Assembly (NCBI GenBank): GCA_015057115.1 | Contig: SVEZ01000007.1 | Coordinates: 85,652-149,651 of the forward strand | Direction: 5' to 3' | Source: Lachnospiraceae bacterium | Lineage (GTDB): Bacteria > Bacillota > Clostridia > Lachnospirales > Lachnospiraceae | DNA length: 64,000 nt | Translations under genes and position numbers: made by a program | In this document: positions 1 to 8,825 of the stretch, in pieces | How the letters are laid out: every line of letters starts with the position of its first letter | Position numbering within the stretch: position 1 is the first letter of the stretch | The notes under the pieces: generated by a model | Databases searched by the model: none | What the model was told of the DNA's origin: nothing | The model's input: the letters and a program-made list of their open reading frames with translations, nothing else

Positions 1-833
1 ATTACATCCGCCACATCCTGCAGAATCTCGTCCTGTACCTCCAAGCCGAAAAGAGAACTTAAGTCCTTCAATCCTTCCACCTTAATGGCAAACACCTGGA
101 AATGCCGACCGGATCGTACACCATGATGATAAAGCTCATACAGCGCCCGCAAATTGTAGATATTCAATTCCGGATCCTTGTAGGCCGCCGGATTTTCCAG
201 TGAAAAATAGATAATCAGGCAGGAAATGGCTGCACCATACTGCACAATCATCAAGGTAGGATACAATGCCTGGAAAATGACCATTACCAGCATCACCAGG
301 GTATAACAAATAATAAATCCTGCCCGTCCCTTACTCAGCGCCTTGCGGAATACAAAGGTGCGGACGATGGAGGCCAAAATATAACCGAAGGAGACGATGT
401 ACAAGAAGATTGACAGTTCTCCATGAGCGTAACTGCCATTATCATAGTTAAAAATCCATCCCGTGTAGGGCGACGAGAGGATTAGGACAATCTCCACAAC
501 ATAAGGGAATCCTACCCCTACCATACGCCAGAATCCCACATCCTTCTTCTTGGTCAAAATATAAATATAGGCATAATAAACATAGGTAATACCATTGGTT
601 GCCACCAGATATACCTCGTCGCACAGGTAATTTACCCATATAGGCACCTCTCCGTAGCGGGCACCAAAAGAAGCCGACAGCACATCGAATATCGCCGCAA
701 AAAGCGTGGCTGTCAGCATATGAGCAAACATTACGGTTTCTTTATTTTTAATACTCTGGGTGGTAAAAAAGTGCGTTGCCAACACCAGAATCAATATAAT
801 CGCGCCAATATCAAAATACGTATTATATGACAT
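1..833 (-). CDS. Membrane GGDEF-like signalling protein, C-terminus beyond the window
   Basis: The frame starts with ATG after GGAGGTGAGCGAGA and runs open to the window edge, so the 3' part is missing. The first 200 or so residues hold about six hydrophobic segments. After the last one the sequence NLRALYELYHHG, then a stretch ending in FGLEVQDEIL, resembles the start of a GGDEF domain (the usual pattern is NRRAF.. then GH.VGDE.L). The signature GGDEF loop lies off the window, so cyclase activity cannot be judged. The EAL protein further along on the same strand has the same overall plan (membrane sensor, degenerate GGDEF), which suggests a c-di-GMP signalling pair. Membrane topology and the partial domain are seen; the function is inferred. 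Confidence 0.65.
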   Translation of the reverse strand, partial: MSYNTYFDIGAIILILVLATHFFTTQSIKNKETVMFAHMLTATLFAAIFDVLSASFGARYGEVPIWVNYLCDEVYLVATNGITYVYYAYIYILTKKKDVGFWRMVGVGFPYVVEIVLILSSPYTGWIFNYDNGSYAHGELSIFLYIVSFGYILASIVRTFVFRKALSKGRAGFIICYTLVMLVMVIFQALYPTLMIVQYGAAISCLIIYFSLENPAAYKDPELNIYNLRALYELYHHGVRSGRHFQVFAIKVEGLKDLSSLFGLEVQDEILQDVADV

Positions 834-955
834 TCTCGCTCACCTCCGGTTAACGAAACTTTCCCCTCATACTCTGATTTTACAAGAGAAATATGTTTAT
901 GTAATGACAGAATTTCAAGAGAAGTATGAAAAATACCAAAAGGACCAACTAACGT

Positions 956-991
956 AAAAAAGCGCCGATAGGTCTTATCCTGTCGGCACTT
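956..991 (-). terminator. Intrinsic terminator after tRNA-Sec
   Basis: On the minus strand AGTGCCGACAGG and CCTATCGGCGCT pair (11 of 12 positions, one C-A mismatch, loop ATAAGA) and are followed by six T. It lies just 3' of the tRNA. Confidence 0.8.
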
Positions 992-1001
992 TCTAAAGAA
1001 A

Positions 1002-1095
1002 CGAAGGGGGTGAGAATCGAACTCACCCGGGAAGCTTCAAACTCCCCACAACGGTTTTGAAGACCGCGAGGCACACCAGCACCTATCCGCCTCCG
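1002..1095 (-). tRNA. selC: tRNA-Sec (UCA)
   Basis: Read on the minus strand, the molecule has the diagnostic selenocysteine tRNA shape. The D-stem has 6 bp closed by a 4-nt TGGT loop (AGGTGC/GTGCCT). The anticodon loop is CTTCAAA with anticodon TCA. The variable arm is long (GGGGAG/CTTCCC), and the T-arm is GTGAG-TTCGATT-CTCAC. The acceptor pairs over about 8 bp with one C-C mismatch near its base, so the exact ends are uncertain by one or two nucleotides. No CCA is encoded. The tRNA is charged with serine and converted to selenocysteinyl-tRNA by SelA for UGA recoding with SelB; none of those partner genes is in this window. Confidence 0.9.
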
Positions 1096-1137
1096 AGTAC
1101 ATTGACTTGTATATGCTATCATTGACCTAGGAAAAAG

Positions 1138-1797
1138 TCAATCCCTCTTTCGCATTTTCAGACTGCGAACCACTGCCACATACAGCATTACATAAGCATC
1201 TGCCAGTACAGCACCGGCTATAATGTCCGTAAACCAGTGAACACCGCTAAGCAATCGTCCTATTACTGTAGTCATGGCAATTACCCAACATAACACCACC
1301 AAAAATATGCGCAAACCATCATTTTTTACCCGACTTGCCAGCTGATAAGCCGCGGTTCCCATAATCGCCACCACCAGCATGGAATGGGAGGAAGGAAAAG
1401 ATGCTTCCAGCCCTTCGTCCAAAATCACCGGGCGATAGTTGATAATTACTTTTTCAAATAGTAGGTAGGTTCCTGCCACCAATCCGTAAAAAAGCGCCAG
1501 AATGTAAAGGTCTGTGTCCACCTTTAAAAAACTGCGGCGTCTGATAAGCTGAATCAAGCCAAAAAGACCGAAGGCCGGTACAACAGCCAAAGCCAAGTAG
1601 CCCAGATATTCCGTAACCTGATACCAGATAAGGCTTACCCCCACTGTGTCTTTCACATATCCGTTCAGGGTTGCCAGCCCGATACTGCTGCCTTCCGGAC
1701 CAATGGGTTTTACATCCACCTTCAATACTGCTGCTAAAAGTGCCAAAAACGCCAACATCAGCAGCGCAAATGCTACATAATTCCTTTTTGCTTTCAT
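1138..1797 (-). CDS. PAP2-family membrane phosphatase
   Basis: This 219-residue protein has about six membrane segments and the three motifs of the phosphatidic acid phosphatase type 2 superfamily: KVIINYRP (motif 1, one residue shorter than the usual K-x6-RP), PSSHSM (motif 2) and GRLLSGVHWFTD (motif 3, with the nucleophilic His and its Asp). Members remove phosphate from lipid phosphates such as phosphatidic acid or undecaprenyl pyrophosphate at the membrane surface. Which substrate this one uses cannot be read from the sequence. It follows the next minus-strand gene after 18 nt, so the two are probably cotranscribed. The start is ATG after a purine-rich AGAAAGGAAGAA site. Confidence 0.85.
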   Translation of the reverse strand: MKAKRNYVAFALLMLAFLALLAAVLKVDVKPIGPEGSSIGLATLNGYVKDTVGVSLIWYQVTEYLGYLALAVVPAFGLFGLIQLIRRRSFLKVDTDLYILALFYGLVAGTYLLFEKVIINYRPVILDEGLEASFPSSHSMLVVAIMGTAAYQLASRVKNDGLRIFLVVLCWVIAMTTVIGRLLSGVHWFTDIIAGAVLADAYVMLYVAVVRSLKMRKRD

Positions 1798-1815
1798 GTT
1801 TCTTCCTTTCTGCTT

Positions 1816-2679
1816 CTATCGCTGCTTTCCGTTTTCAAACAAAACATCCAGATAATCCAATGCCTTTTCATTCTCTTCCTGAAGTTGCTTTTCCGACAGC
1901 CCGCAAAGGGCATCCATGTCAAACAACTGTGCCTCATACTCTCCATGCATCATTTCCCGATGAGAAAAGTTCTCCGAAGCCTCCACCAGTTCCGATGGAC
2001 GGTGAAACAAAGTTCCGCCTTTTTGATCTGTTGCCGGATGCCGGAAAGGAACCGGTTTATCAAAAACCTCCCAAAATCCTTTATCATCCAGCCTCGCTAC
2101 TCCGTTCAAAAAGTGAAGTCTGGTGGTATGCAAGTATTCCTCCACCGCCTTTAAAAGATCTGCCTCATAGTAATCTCTTTCCAGCGACTCCTTAATGTGA
2201 GGTACCAATCCACTGTCCTCTTTATCCAGTCCAAACAGTGAAAAATACGGCATCAGCCAAGGCATGATGTTCTGCTTGCGCTTTTTTGCAAAGGCATAAG
2301 CGCCGCCTCCCCATTTGTCAGGTTTGGTATACTTGGCGCTTTCCATATCAAAAATCATTTCCATCCAGTCGTATTTTGACCGCTGCTCCGGACTTAACAA
2401 TCCTTCTTCATGATGGGTAGCAAACAGTCGATGAAGATAATCCGCTGTAAGCTGGGGATAGCACATGCTGGTAAGAATTTTGTCCATATCATGGCAGCGT
2501 CCCCGTCTTCGCATAACGTCCAAATCTTCTTTGGTAAAAATCTCGCCATTTCCGTCTTCTCTACCCACTGCCTGACCGCAATAGTAGATAATCAACTTCT
2601 CCACCGCCAGCCGGTGTTTTAAGGTATACCCGATTCCCGGCACCGATACCGGAAGGGGCGTATCCTCGTAAAATGCCAT
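1816..2679 (-). CDS. Hypothetical protein, resembles the DUF5662 type
   Basis: This is a soluble protein of 287 residues with no signal peptide. It contains CHDMDK around residue 63 and ATHHEE near residue 88. His/Asp pairs with this spacing recall a metal-binding HD-like helical bundle, and the overall pattern resembles the uncharacterised DUF5662 family, which I recall rather than can verify. It starts 1 nt after the stop of the upstream EAL gene, so translational coupling is likely. No reaction is assigned. The open question is whether it acts with the EAL protein or is only cotranscribed with it. Confidence 0.6.
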   Translation of the reverse strand: MAFYEDTPLPVSVPGIGYTLKHRLAVEKLIIYYCGQAVGREDGNGEIFTKEDLDVMRRRGRCHDMDKILTSMCYPQLTADYLHRLFATHHEEGLLSPEQRSKYDWMEMIFDMESAKYTKPDKWGGGAYAFAKKRKQNIMPWLMPYFSLFGLDKEDSGLVPHIKESLERDYYEADLLKAVEEYLHTTRLHFLNGVARLDDKGFWEVFDKPVPFRHPATDQKGGTLFHRPSELVEASENFSHREMMHGEYEAQLFDMDALCGLSEKQLQEENEKALDYLDVLFENGKQR

Positions 2680-2680
2680 A

Positions 2681-4558
2681 TTACTCCTCCGCCCTATGCT
2701 TTTCTAAGAAGGCAATGAATTCATCCTTCGGGAGAGGCTTGGAGAAATAAAAGCCCTGAATATATTCTACTCCCAGACCACACATGGTCTCAAACTGTTC
2801 CTTCGTCTCAACGCCTTCCGATACAATGGCCATACCCATGCTGTGCATCAGCTCAATCATATTTTCAATAACCAGCTTTGCTTTCTCACTCTTAAAATAA
2901 CCCTGGGTAAAGCTATAATCGAATTTAATAACCTGAACCGGCATTTCCAGGAAATAATCCAGATTGGATCGTCCGGTTCCAAAGTCATCCAACGAGAAGT
3001 TGATACCTGCATTAATCAGCTTCTCCATATTTTTCAAAATTTTTTTCTTGGTATTCTGGGACACCGTTTCCGTAATCTCCAGATTAATCATCTTTGGATC
3101 CACCTGATACTGTTCCATAATCTCTCGTACGAAAGCAGATGGATTCTCATCATCAAACTGGGCAATGGAGAGGTTCACCTCAATGTGGGTAATTCCCAAA
3201 TCCTTCGGTTTGCCTGTAGCTAAAAATTCACATACCTGCCGGAATATCTCAATTCCCAAAGGCACAATCAAACCATTTTCTTCCGCAATGGGAATAAATT
3301 TCCCCGGGGGAATAATGGGGCCTTCCTTATCCCGGATACGTACCAACGCCTCTGCAGAGGTAAACTTCCCGGTCTGCACATTGTAAAAAGGCTGATAAAA
3401 TACCTCTACTCGATTCTCCGTTAGCGCAGACTGAATCATTTCCTTAATCTTGCCGTATTCCCGGAAGCCCTCCATAGCCGCTTCATCAACCACAACCTCT
3501 TCTTTTGCCTCCAGCTCTCTGGCAAAATAGGTGGGTAGTCTTAAAAATTCTTCCGCACTGCTAAAAGCGGCACTGTCCGGCACTACCAACGTATGCAGGG
3601 AAACCGGAAACGCAATAACCTCCGCCAATCCCTTCACCAGGCTGCGAATCTCCGCCGTTTCCAGCCTCCGCCCATGAAACAGCACCAGAATTTCATTCTC
3701 CGTATTCCGGAACACATACATAGACTTTCTGCTATAAAAATAATTGGCAGTCTGCACCAGTATTCTTTTTTTCACATCCGGGTCAAAGCTTCCGGTCTGA
3801 GCATACAAATAGATATGCACTGCCTCAAAGCTCCTGCGATGCTGATAAGCATCATTTACGTAATCCAGTAATGCATTGGATGTAAACAATCCACTGGCAC
3901 GGTCAATTCCTTCGTGAGGATTCTCCAGTTCCGCATAAATTAACACCATACCAAAGGCAGATGCAAATCCCACCAAAAGCAGTTCTTTATTAAATAACTG
4001 AATAAGCGCTGCCGCAAGCCAGCATCCCTGCCACAGCAAAATCGCCCACCGCCTTCTTTCCGAAGCCTGTTCTGTCCCCCGAAACGCCATAACAATGGTG
4101 GATATAATGAAAACCACCGTCACAATATAGGTTGCCTCAGTAGAAGGGCCATAGGAATAAACCACTCTTCCCCACATAATATACCGAATCGGCAATGCCA
4201 TAATGGCCACAGCGCCCAGACAGAACCATATCTGATATAATCGTTTTAACAATTTATGTGAATTTTCCGCAAAGAATTCTCCTGCCGCATACAGAAAACC
4301 CTGATAGCTCTGAAAAGCCAGAGATACCACATACAACTTACAGATCAGCTGTGTTCCCACCACAGGAAACGTCCCTACTGTAGCTCCGTAGATACCAAAA
4401 ATAGAAGCAATATCCAGTGAAAGGCACAGAATCCCAGACAACAACGTCCAAAAATACCGCCGTCGGCTGTAAAGATCCAGACTTTTTTCTTTTACAAAAA
4501 TCAGAAATACCACAAAGAGCATGACCATTGCGCAACTTTGCAGCACGATGTTCAACAT
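2681..4558 (-). CDS. Membrane EAL-domain c-di-GMP phosphodiesterase
   Basis: This protein has 625 residues. The first 215 or so contain six or seven membrane helices. A degenerate GGDEF-like domain follows (from about ASGLFTSNALLDY), and an EAL domain occupies the last 250 residues. The EAL catalytic motifs are all present: SAEALVR, NLSIAQF, EITETVS, DDFGTGRSN, VIKFD, VSEGVET and IQGFYFSKPL. Established knowledge says these residues bind Mg2+ and hydrolyse c-di-GMP to pGpG, so the enzyme should be active. The membrane part is probably a sensor. A strong promoter lies just upstream, and the gene heads a small operon with the hypothetical and PAP2 genes. Confidence 0.9.
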   Translation of the reverse strand: MLNIVLQSCAMVMLFVVFLIFVKEKSLDLYSRRRYFWTLLSGILCLSLDIASIFGIYGATVGTFPVVGTQLICKLYVVSLAFQSYQGFLYAAGEFFAENSHKLLKRLYQIWFCLGAVAIMALPIRYIMWGRVVYSYGPSTEATYIVTVVFIISTIVMAFRGTEQASERRRWAILLWQGCWLAAALIQLFNKELLLVGFASAFGMVLIYAELENPHEGIDRASGLFTSNALLDYVNDAYQHRRSFEAVHIYLYAQTGSFDPDVKKRILVQTANYFYSRKSMYVFRNTENEILVLFHGRRLETAEIRSLVKGLAEVIAFPVSLHTLVVPDSAAFSSAEEFLRLPTYFARELEAKEEVVVDEAAMEGFREYGKIKEMIQSALTENRVEVFYQPFYNVQTGKFTSAEALVRIRDKEGPIIPPGKFIPIAEENGLIVPLGIEIFRQVCEFLATGKPKDLGITHIEVNLSIAQFDDENPSAFVREIMEQYQVDPKMINLEITETVSQNTKKKILKNMEKLINAGINFSLDDFGTGRSNLDYFLEMPVQVIKFDYSFTQGYFKSEKAKLVIENMIELMHSMGMAIVSEGVETKEQFETMCGLGVEYIQGFYFSKPLPKDEFIAFLEKHRAEE

Positions 4559-4594
4559 TGGCTTCCGCCTCCCCCCAATGGTTTGTATGGTTAC

Positions 4595-4623
4595 AGTATA
4601 GTCGGTTCTTTTATCCTAGTCAA
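4595..4623 (-). promoter_or_regulatory. Sigma-A promoter of the EAL gene
   Basis: On the minus strand TTGACT and TATACT are separated by exactly 17 nt. They lie about 40 nt upstream of the ATG, which is preceded by GGGGGGAGGCGG. Confidence 0.75.
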
Positions 4624-4700
4624 CCGGATAGTCATTGACTTTTCAGGCATCATCTGATATTATGTGACTTAAGAAATGGGTTTTGTGTCCGGTAAGTTCT

Positions 4701-5110
4701 TTATGAACCGAGGGAGTTGCTCGTTTCTTTTTTTATGTCTAAAATGTCATATAAATACATTTTTCCATCTACTGAATGTCTAACAAGCATAGTCGCTTTA
4801 TATGCATTGTATCGTTCGACACTTCCATCCTGCCCAAATACAGGTAATTCGAACCTGGAATCATACCGATACCATCCATATCTAGCATTTCGAAGATGCC
4901 TTTTATCCTGATTCTCTCTAAACCTTTTGTTGTCTGCTATCTCTATCAATTCAGGAATGCCTTGAGCAGCATTCGCTTTTGCTTTTGCAATGCCTCCCAT
5001 AAGTTCGTACGTATATCTTGCTCCGGTGTAATCTGCAGTGCCTCACAAATCACCATAATCTTACCTGCACCGGGATTCGTATTCTTCTTACGCCAGTCAA
5101 AAATCGTATG
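4701..5110 (-). pseudogene. Relic: XRE-type HTH fragment and phage/LPD3-like C-terminal fragment
   Basis: Two coding relics abut here in different frames. The first, overlapping the 3' end of rlmD in another frame, reads TIFDWRKKNTNPGAGK and then ICEALQITPEQ, the second half of an XRE-type helix-turn-helix. The second, 99 residues with no usable ribosome site, contains ARYGWYRYDSRF and ends MYLYDILDIKKET, which resembles the C-terminal domain found on polyvalent phage and mobile-element proteins (LPD3 type). Neither has an intact start or full domain. I read the segment as debris of an integrated element that joined the core genome at the rlmD stop. Confidence 0.55.
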
Positions 5111-6500
5111 TCTGGATTACATCATCCGGTTTTTGTTGGGACAAGAGAACTACCGTCTCCACATGCACCGTATGCGGAAATTGATCATAGCACTGCCACT
5201 TCTCCACCTGATAATCCTTTTCACAAAGAATCTTTAGATCCCGAGCCAGCGTTGCACTGTCGCAACTTACATACACAATCCGATCCGGTTTCATTTCCAG
5301 CATGGTATTAAGCAGCTTTTCGTCGCATCCCTTTCGAGGCGGGTCTACCACTACCACATCAATTTTCTCCGGGTTTTCTTTTCCGAGAACTTGATTGGCG
5401 AATACCTCCTCCGCTTTTCCAACAAAAAATTCAGCATTGGTAATACCGTTTCGCTCCGCATTCTCTCTGGCGTCCAAAATAGCAGGCTCTATAATCTCCA
5501 CTCCGTGAACTTTACCTGCATCCTTTGCCAAAAACAAAGAAATACTTCCGGTTCCGCAATACAAGTCCCACACATTCTCTTTTCCTGTAAGACCGGCGTA
5601 TTCTACCGCCTTGTCATACAGTTTCTTCGTCTGCACCGGATTTACCTGGAAAAAGGACAGGGGACTGACCTGATAAGTGATGTTACCCAACTGCTCCTTC
5701 ATATAGGCATCTCCCCACAACACTTCATAAGAACTTCCCATAATCACATTGTTCCTTGTAGTGTTGGGGCTTATGGAAACAGACACCAGCCGCGGCTCCG
5801 CCTGTAATACCCGGCCACACAAATCCCGGGGATTTGGAATACTACTACCGTTTACCACCAGACAAAGCATCCACTCTCCCGTAGTAAATCCTTTACGGAT
5901 TAATACGTGACGCACCAACCCTTTTCCCGTTTCTTCGTTGTAGGCATGTACGTTATTTGCGTACATGTATTCCTTTACTGCATCCAACAACTTTCTGTTT
6001 TCTTCCGCTCCCAGCAAACAGTCCTCGCATTCCATAATGTCATGGGTTCTGCCTGCATAAAAGCCCATAATAATTCTGCCGTCCTTTTCTCCCACCGGAA
6101 ACTGGGCCTTGTTCCGATAACGGAAGGGATTGTCCATTCCCACAATAGGCTCCATTTTCTCGCAAATCTCAGGAGAAAAACCGCCGATTCTCATAAGGTT
6201 ATTCTTTACCAGACCTTCCTTAAAACGCAGCTGCGCCGGATAGGACATTGCCTGAATCTGACAGCCTCCGCAAGCTTTATGAATCGGACAGGGAGCATTG
6301 ATTCGATCTGCCGAAGGACTTACCAGCTTCATAAGACGGCCGTAGCCATAATTATTCTTCAGCTTGATAACCTTCACCTCTGCCACATCTCCGATTACCG
6401 TATCTTTTACAAAAAGCGGAAAGCCATCGGATTTCCCGATGCCTTCCCCTTTATGACTCATATCTTCAATTGTAATGGTTACTACATCATTTTTCTTCAT
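5097..6500 (-). CDS. rlmD: 23S rRNA (uracil-5-)-methyltransferase, RlmD/TrmA family
   Basis: This protein has 467 residues. An N-terminal TRAM domain (about 1-60) is followed by the iron-sulfur motif CPIHKACGGCQIQ, then the class I methyltransferase core with FFQVNPVQ, DLYCGTGSISLFLA, VVVDPPRKGC and the catalytic cysteine in YVSCDSATLARDL. The family makes 5-methyluridine in 23S rRNA using SAM. The protein stops at DDVIQTYDF, where many Lachnospiraceae homologues continue into an extra tail. The stop lies inside a relic HTH reading frame, so the tail was probably replaced. It is the last gene of the run htrA-like, yhaM, rlmD, starting 16 nt after yhaM. Confidence 0.9.
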   Translation of the reverse strand: MKKNDVVTITIEDMSHKGEGIGKSDGFPLFVKDTVIGDVAEVKVIKLKNNYGYGRLMKLVSPSADRINAPCPIHKACGGCQIQAMSYPAQLRFKEGLVKNNLMRIGGFSPEICEKMEPIVGMDNPFRYRNKAQFPVGEKDGRIIMGFYAGRTHDIMECEDCLLGAEENRKLLDAVKEYMYANNVHAYNEETGKGLVRHVLIRKGFTTGEWMLCLVVNGSSIPNPRDLCGRVLQAEPRLVSVSISPNTTRNNVIMGSSYEVLWGDAYMKEQLGNITYQVSPLSFFQVNPVQTKKLYDKAVEYAGLTGKENVWDLYCGTGSISLFLAKDAGKVHGVEIIEPAILDARENAERNGITNAEFFVGKAEEVFANQVLGKENPEKIDVVVVDPPRKGCDEKLLNTMLEMKPDRIVYVSCDSATLARDLKILCEKDYQVEKWQCYDQFPHTVHVETVVLLSQQKPDDVIQTYDF

Positions 6501-6516
6501 ACCTGATTATCCACCT

Positions 6517-7467
6517 TTATTTCTCCGTTGTACGACGAAGGTTCGATTCAAACAACCGGTTATAACCCATCCACTGGCTGGCCTCATCCTTCGGCAACAG
6601 CAACAGTTCCTTGAAGGTTTCCATTTTGGCGTCTACATTATCTGCAAAACTTAAGGCAACTGCCTCCATTAATGCAGGCTTCTTCGGTGAACCAAATTCC
6701 AGTTCTCCGTGGTGAGCCAAAATACAATGCTTTAATTCTCCTGCCAGCACCGGCGGGAAGTCTTCAATCTTACGAATATACTCCGAAATCATTTCCGTTC
6801 CGATGACGATATGTCCCAACAAATTACCCTCGTCTGAATAATCATTTAACGGGAAGTCTGTCAGTTCCCGAATTTTACCGATGTCGTGTAAAAGCGCCGC
6901 CGTCAAAAGCAAGTCCCGGTTTAACAACGGATATTTTTTTGCAAAAAACGCACACACCTGCGTTACGCTTAAAGAATGCTCCAACAATCCGCCAATAAAA
7001 CCGTGGTGAACGCTTTTGGCTGCAGAATGCTTCTTGTATTCCGCCACCAGTTCCTCATCCTCAATCAGCATAAGGGTTGCCAGCTTTTTCAAATAGGGGT
7101 TTTGCAGGCTATCGATGCAATTTTTCACCTTCTCATACATTTCGTCAATGTCCTGCTCTGTGGTAGGCAAATATTCCGAAGGATCGTACTCCCCTTCGCT
7201 TACCTTACGAACCCGCTTCACATTCAACTGCAAGGTTCCGGCAAAATTGGTAACGTCTCCTGTAATCTCCACGTAATCCAGCGCATCGCAATCTTCAATC
7301 CCCATGGAATTGGGATCCCAGATTTTGGCATCCATGGTTCCCGTTTTATCCTGAATAATCAGGGAGTCATAAGGTTTTCCGTTCTTTGTAACAGCAGACG
7401 TTCTCTGCTTGCAAAGATAAATATCGCTTACCCTGTCTCCCTCACGTAATGTTGCAATGTATTTCAT
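6517..7467 (-). CDS. yhaM: 3'-5' exoribonuclease of the YhaM family (OB fold plus HD domain)
   Basis: This 316-residue protein has an N-terminal OB-fold nucleic-acid-binding region (DRVSDIYLCKQRT, then DAKIWDPN) and a C-terminal HD phosphohydrolase domain with HHGFIGGLLEHS, LLHDIGKIREL and HHGELEFGSP. This order and length match YhaM, a metal-dependent 3'-5' exonuclease that trims RNA and single-stranded DNA in Firmicutes. All the HD metal ligands that I can identify are present. It lies 28 nt downstream of the HtrA-like gene and 16 nt upstream of rlmD, consistent with one transcript. Confidence 0.9.
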   Translation of the reverse strand: MKYIATLREGDRVSDIYLCKQRTSAVTKNGKPYDSLIIQDKTGTMDAKIWDPNSMGIEDCDALDYVEITGDVTNFAGTLQLNVKRVRKVSEGEYDPSEYLPTTEQDIDEMYEKVKNCIDSLQNPYLKKLATLMLIEDEELVAEYKKHSAAKSVHHGFIGGLLEHSLSVTQVCAFFAKKYPLLNRDLLLTAALLHDIGKIRELTDFPLNDYSDEGNLLGHIVIGTEMISEYIRKIEDFPPVLAGELKHCILAHHGELEFGSPKKPALMEAVALSFADNVDAKMETFKELLLLPKDEASQWMGYNRLFESNLRRTTEK

Positions 7468-7495
7468 TTCAAACCTCTTTCTGTTTCTATATTTT

Positions 7496-8704
7496 CTAAT
7501 TTCGTTCCAGCCTCTCGGATATAATCACTTCAGCTGATACTCGCTTATAAGCACCGTTGGTATAACGCATAATCTGAACCTTCACAGAATCCCGAGGGCT
7601 TAGTTCCATTAATGCCTCCGTAAACTGTTTGGCAGATCGTATCTCCCGTTTTCCCATGGAAACCAGAATGTCTCCTCGCTGAATACCTGCATCCACGGCC
7701 GGAGAACGCAGATACACATACTCCACGTAGGCCCCGCTGGGAATGTCATAAGCTCTGGAAGTCTCTTCCGAAACGGTACTTATTTGAACGCCCATAAAAG
7801 GAAGCTCCCGGTTATTGCAAAGCGCATCCAGAAGCCAGGACAAATCACTGATTCCCAGCGCTTTTACCGTATAAGCCTCTCCTTCTTCATCCTCCCTATG
7901 AGAAATAATGCCTATTACATTGGTATTAGCATCCAACAAAAATCCTGCGGTATGCCGTCTTCCCACTATATTCGTTTCCAAAAGGGTATATTCCCGATCC
8001 GTCAATCTGGTCTTACCACCTACTGCGGTATACTGACCTACCACAATACTGCGATGTTCCTTCAGCGGATTTCCGATAGCCGCCGTATATTCACCGCGAT
8101 GAAGAGTGGATGATTTACCAAACTTGGCAACAGTAACGGACTTCTTGGTATCTTTATCCAACACTTTCTTCTGCACGGAAACAACTGATATTCCTGTTTC
8201 CTGATCGGTTCGAAGTACTTCACCGCTTACGGTTTGTCCGTTAAAAAAGGTAATCTGCACGATATTGGTTCCCCGAATAGCATTGGGAGTAGATAAGATT
8301 AACAACTCTTTCTTGGACTGATACATTATGATACCACAGGCATACTCGGTATAGGTCTTCTTACCACCGTATCCTTCTGCGGAAACTTCATTAATACCCA
8401 CCAAAAAATTATTGGCTTCGAAGGCTTTTTCATAAAAGGCTTCCGCATATTTCGAATTCTGCCCCATATCTACCCGTTCTTCCGAATTCCAATCTTCTTC
8501 CAGAGCTTCCTGTCCGGTAGCCTCTGTTTCAAACACAATACGATTTTCTTCCCGAGCCCCCAACATTTTCCGTATTTGTGAGCGGAAACAAAACAGCACC
8601 AGTAATGCCACTATAGCAAAAACCGCACCGCATATTGCGGCTATGCAAATTCTCTGAATTGTTCTTTTATAATTCAGTGGTTTCTCTTTATATCGAATTT
8701 CCAT
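7496..8704 (-). CDS. HtrA-like membrane protein with a degenerate protease domain and a PDZ domain
   Basis: This protein of about 402 residues has an N-terminal membrane anchor, a trypsin-like domain and a C-terminal PDZ domain (GVQISTVSEE, then AVDAGIQRGDILVSMG). The fold resembles HtrA/DegP, but the three catalytic positions look lost. The usual NHVV is STPNAI, the usual TDLAVLKV is ETGISVVSV, and the usual GNSGGPL is RHTAGFLL. I therefore read it as a pseudoprotease that may bind peptides at the outer face of the membrane. The second ATG (8704) is chosen because it sits 9 nt after AAGGAG; the first ATG, two codons earlier, is too close. It is the first gene of the operon with yhaM and rlmD. 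Confidence 0.8.
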   Translation of the reverse strand: MEIRYKEKPLNYKRTIQRICIAAICGAVFAIVALLVLFCFRSQIRKMLGAREENRIVFETEATGQEALEEDWNSEERVDMGQNSKYAEAFYEKAFEANNFLVGINEVSAEGYGGKKTYTEYACGIIMYQSKKELLILSTPNAIRGTNIVQITFFNGQTVSGEVLRTDQETGISVVSVQKKVLDKDTKKSVTVAKFGKSSTLHRGEYTAAIGNPLKEHRSIVVGQYTAVGGKTRLTDREYTLLETNIVGRRHTAGFLLDANTNVIGIISHREDEEGEAYTVKALGISDLSWLLDALCNNRELPFMGVQISTVSEETSRAYDIPSGAYVEYVYLRSPAVDAGIQRGDILVSMGKREIRSAKQFTEALMELSPRDSVKVQIMRYTNGAYKRVSAEVIISERLERN

Positions 8705-8728
8705 TCCCATTATCTCCTTACCCTACCC

Positions 8729-8758
8729 ATTATAATCCCATTCCCTTGGAAACTGCAA
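8729..8758 (-). promoter_or_regulatory. Promoter of the HtrA-like/yhaM/rlmD operon
   Basis: On the minus strand TTGCAG and TATAAT are separated by 18 nt. They lie about 25 nt upstream of the start codon, in the gap shared with divergent mutS2. Confidence 0.6.
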
Positions 8759-8812
8759 GCCGCAACTTCGTCAAAAGCCAAAAGTGGGCTTTTCTAAAAC
8801 CTTTTTTTAGGG

Positions 8813-8825
8813 TATAATACTAACA
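8813..8825 (+). promoter_or_regulatory. -10 box of mutS2, possible leaderless transcript
   Basis: A consensus TATAAT lies only 6 nt before the mutS2 ATG, so transcription would begin at or within a base or two of the start codon. No Shine-Dalgarno sequence is present and no clear -35 box is seen. Confidence 0.5.

Noticed and set aside
760..957. 65-codon plus-strand frame over the start of the first gene
   Set aside because: It overlaps the minus-strand coding start and promoter region and has no ribosome site.
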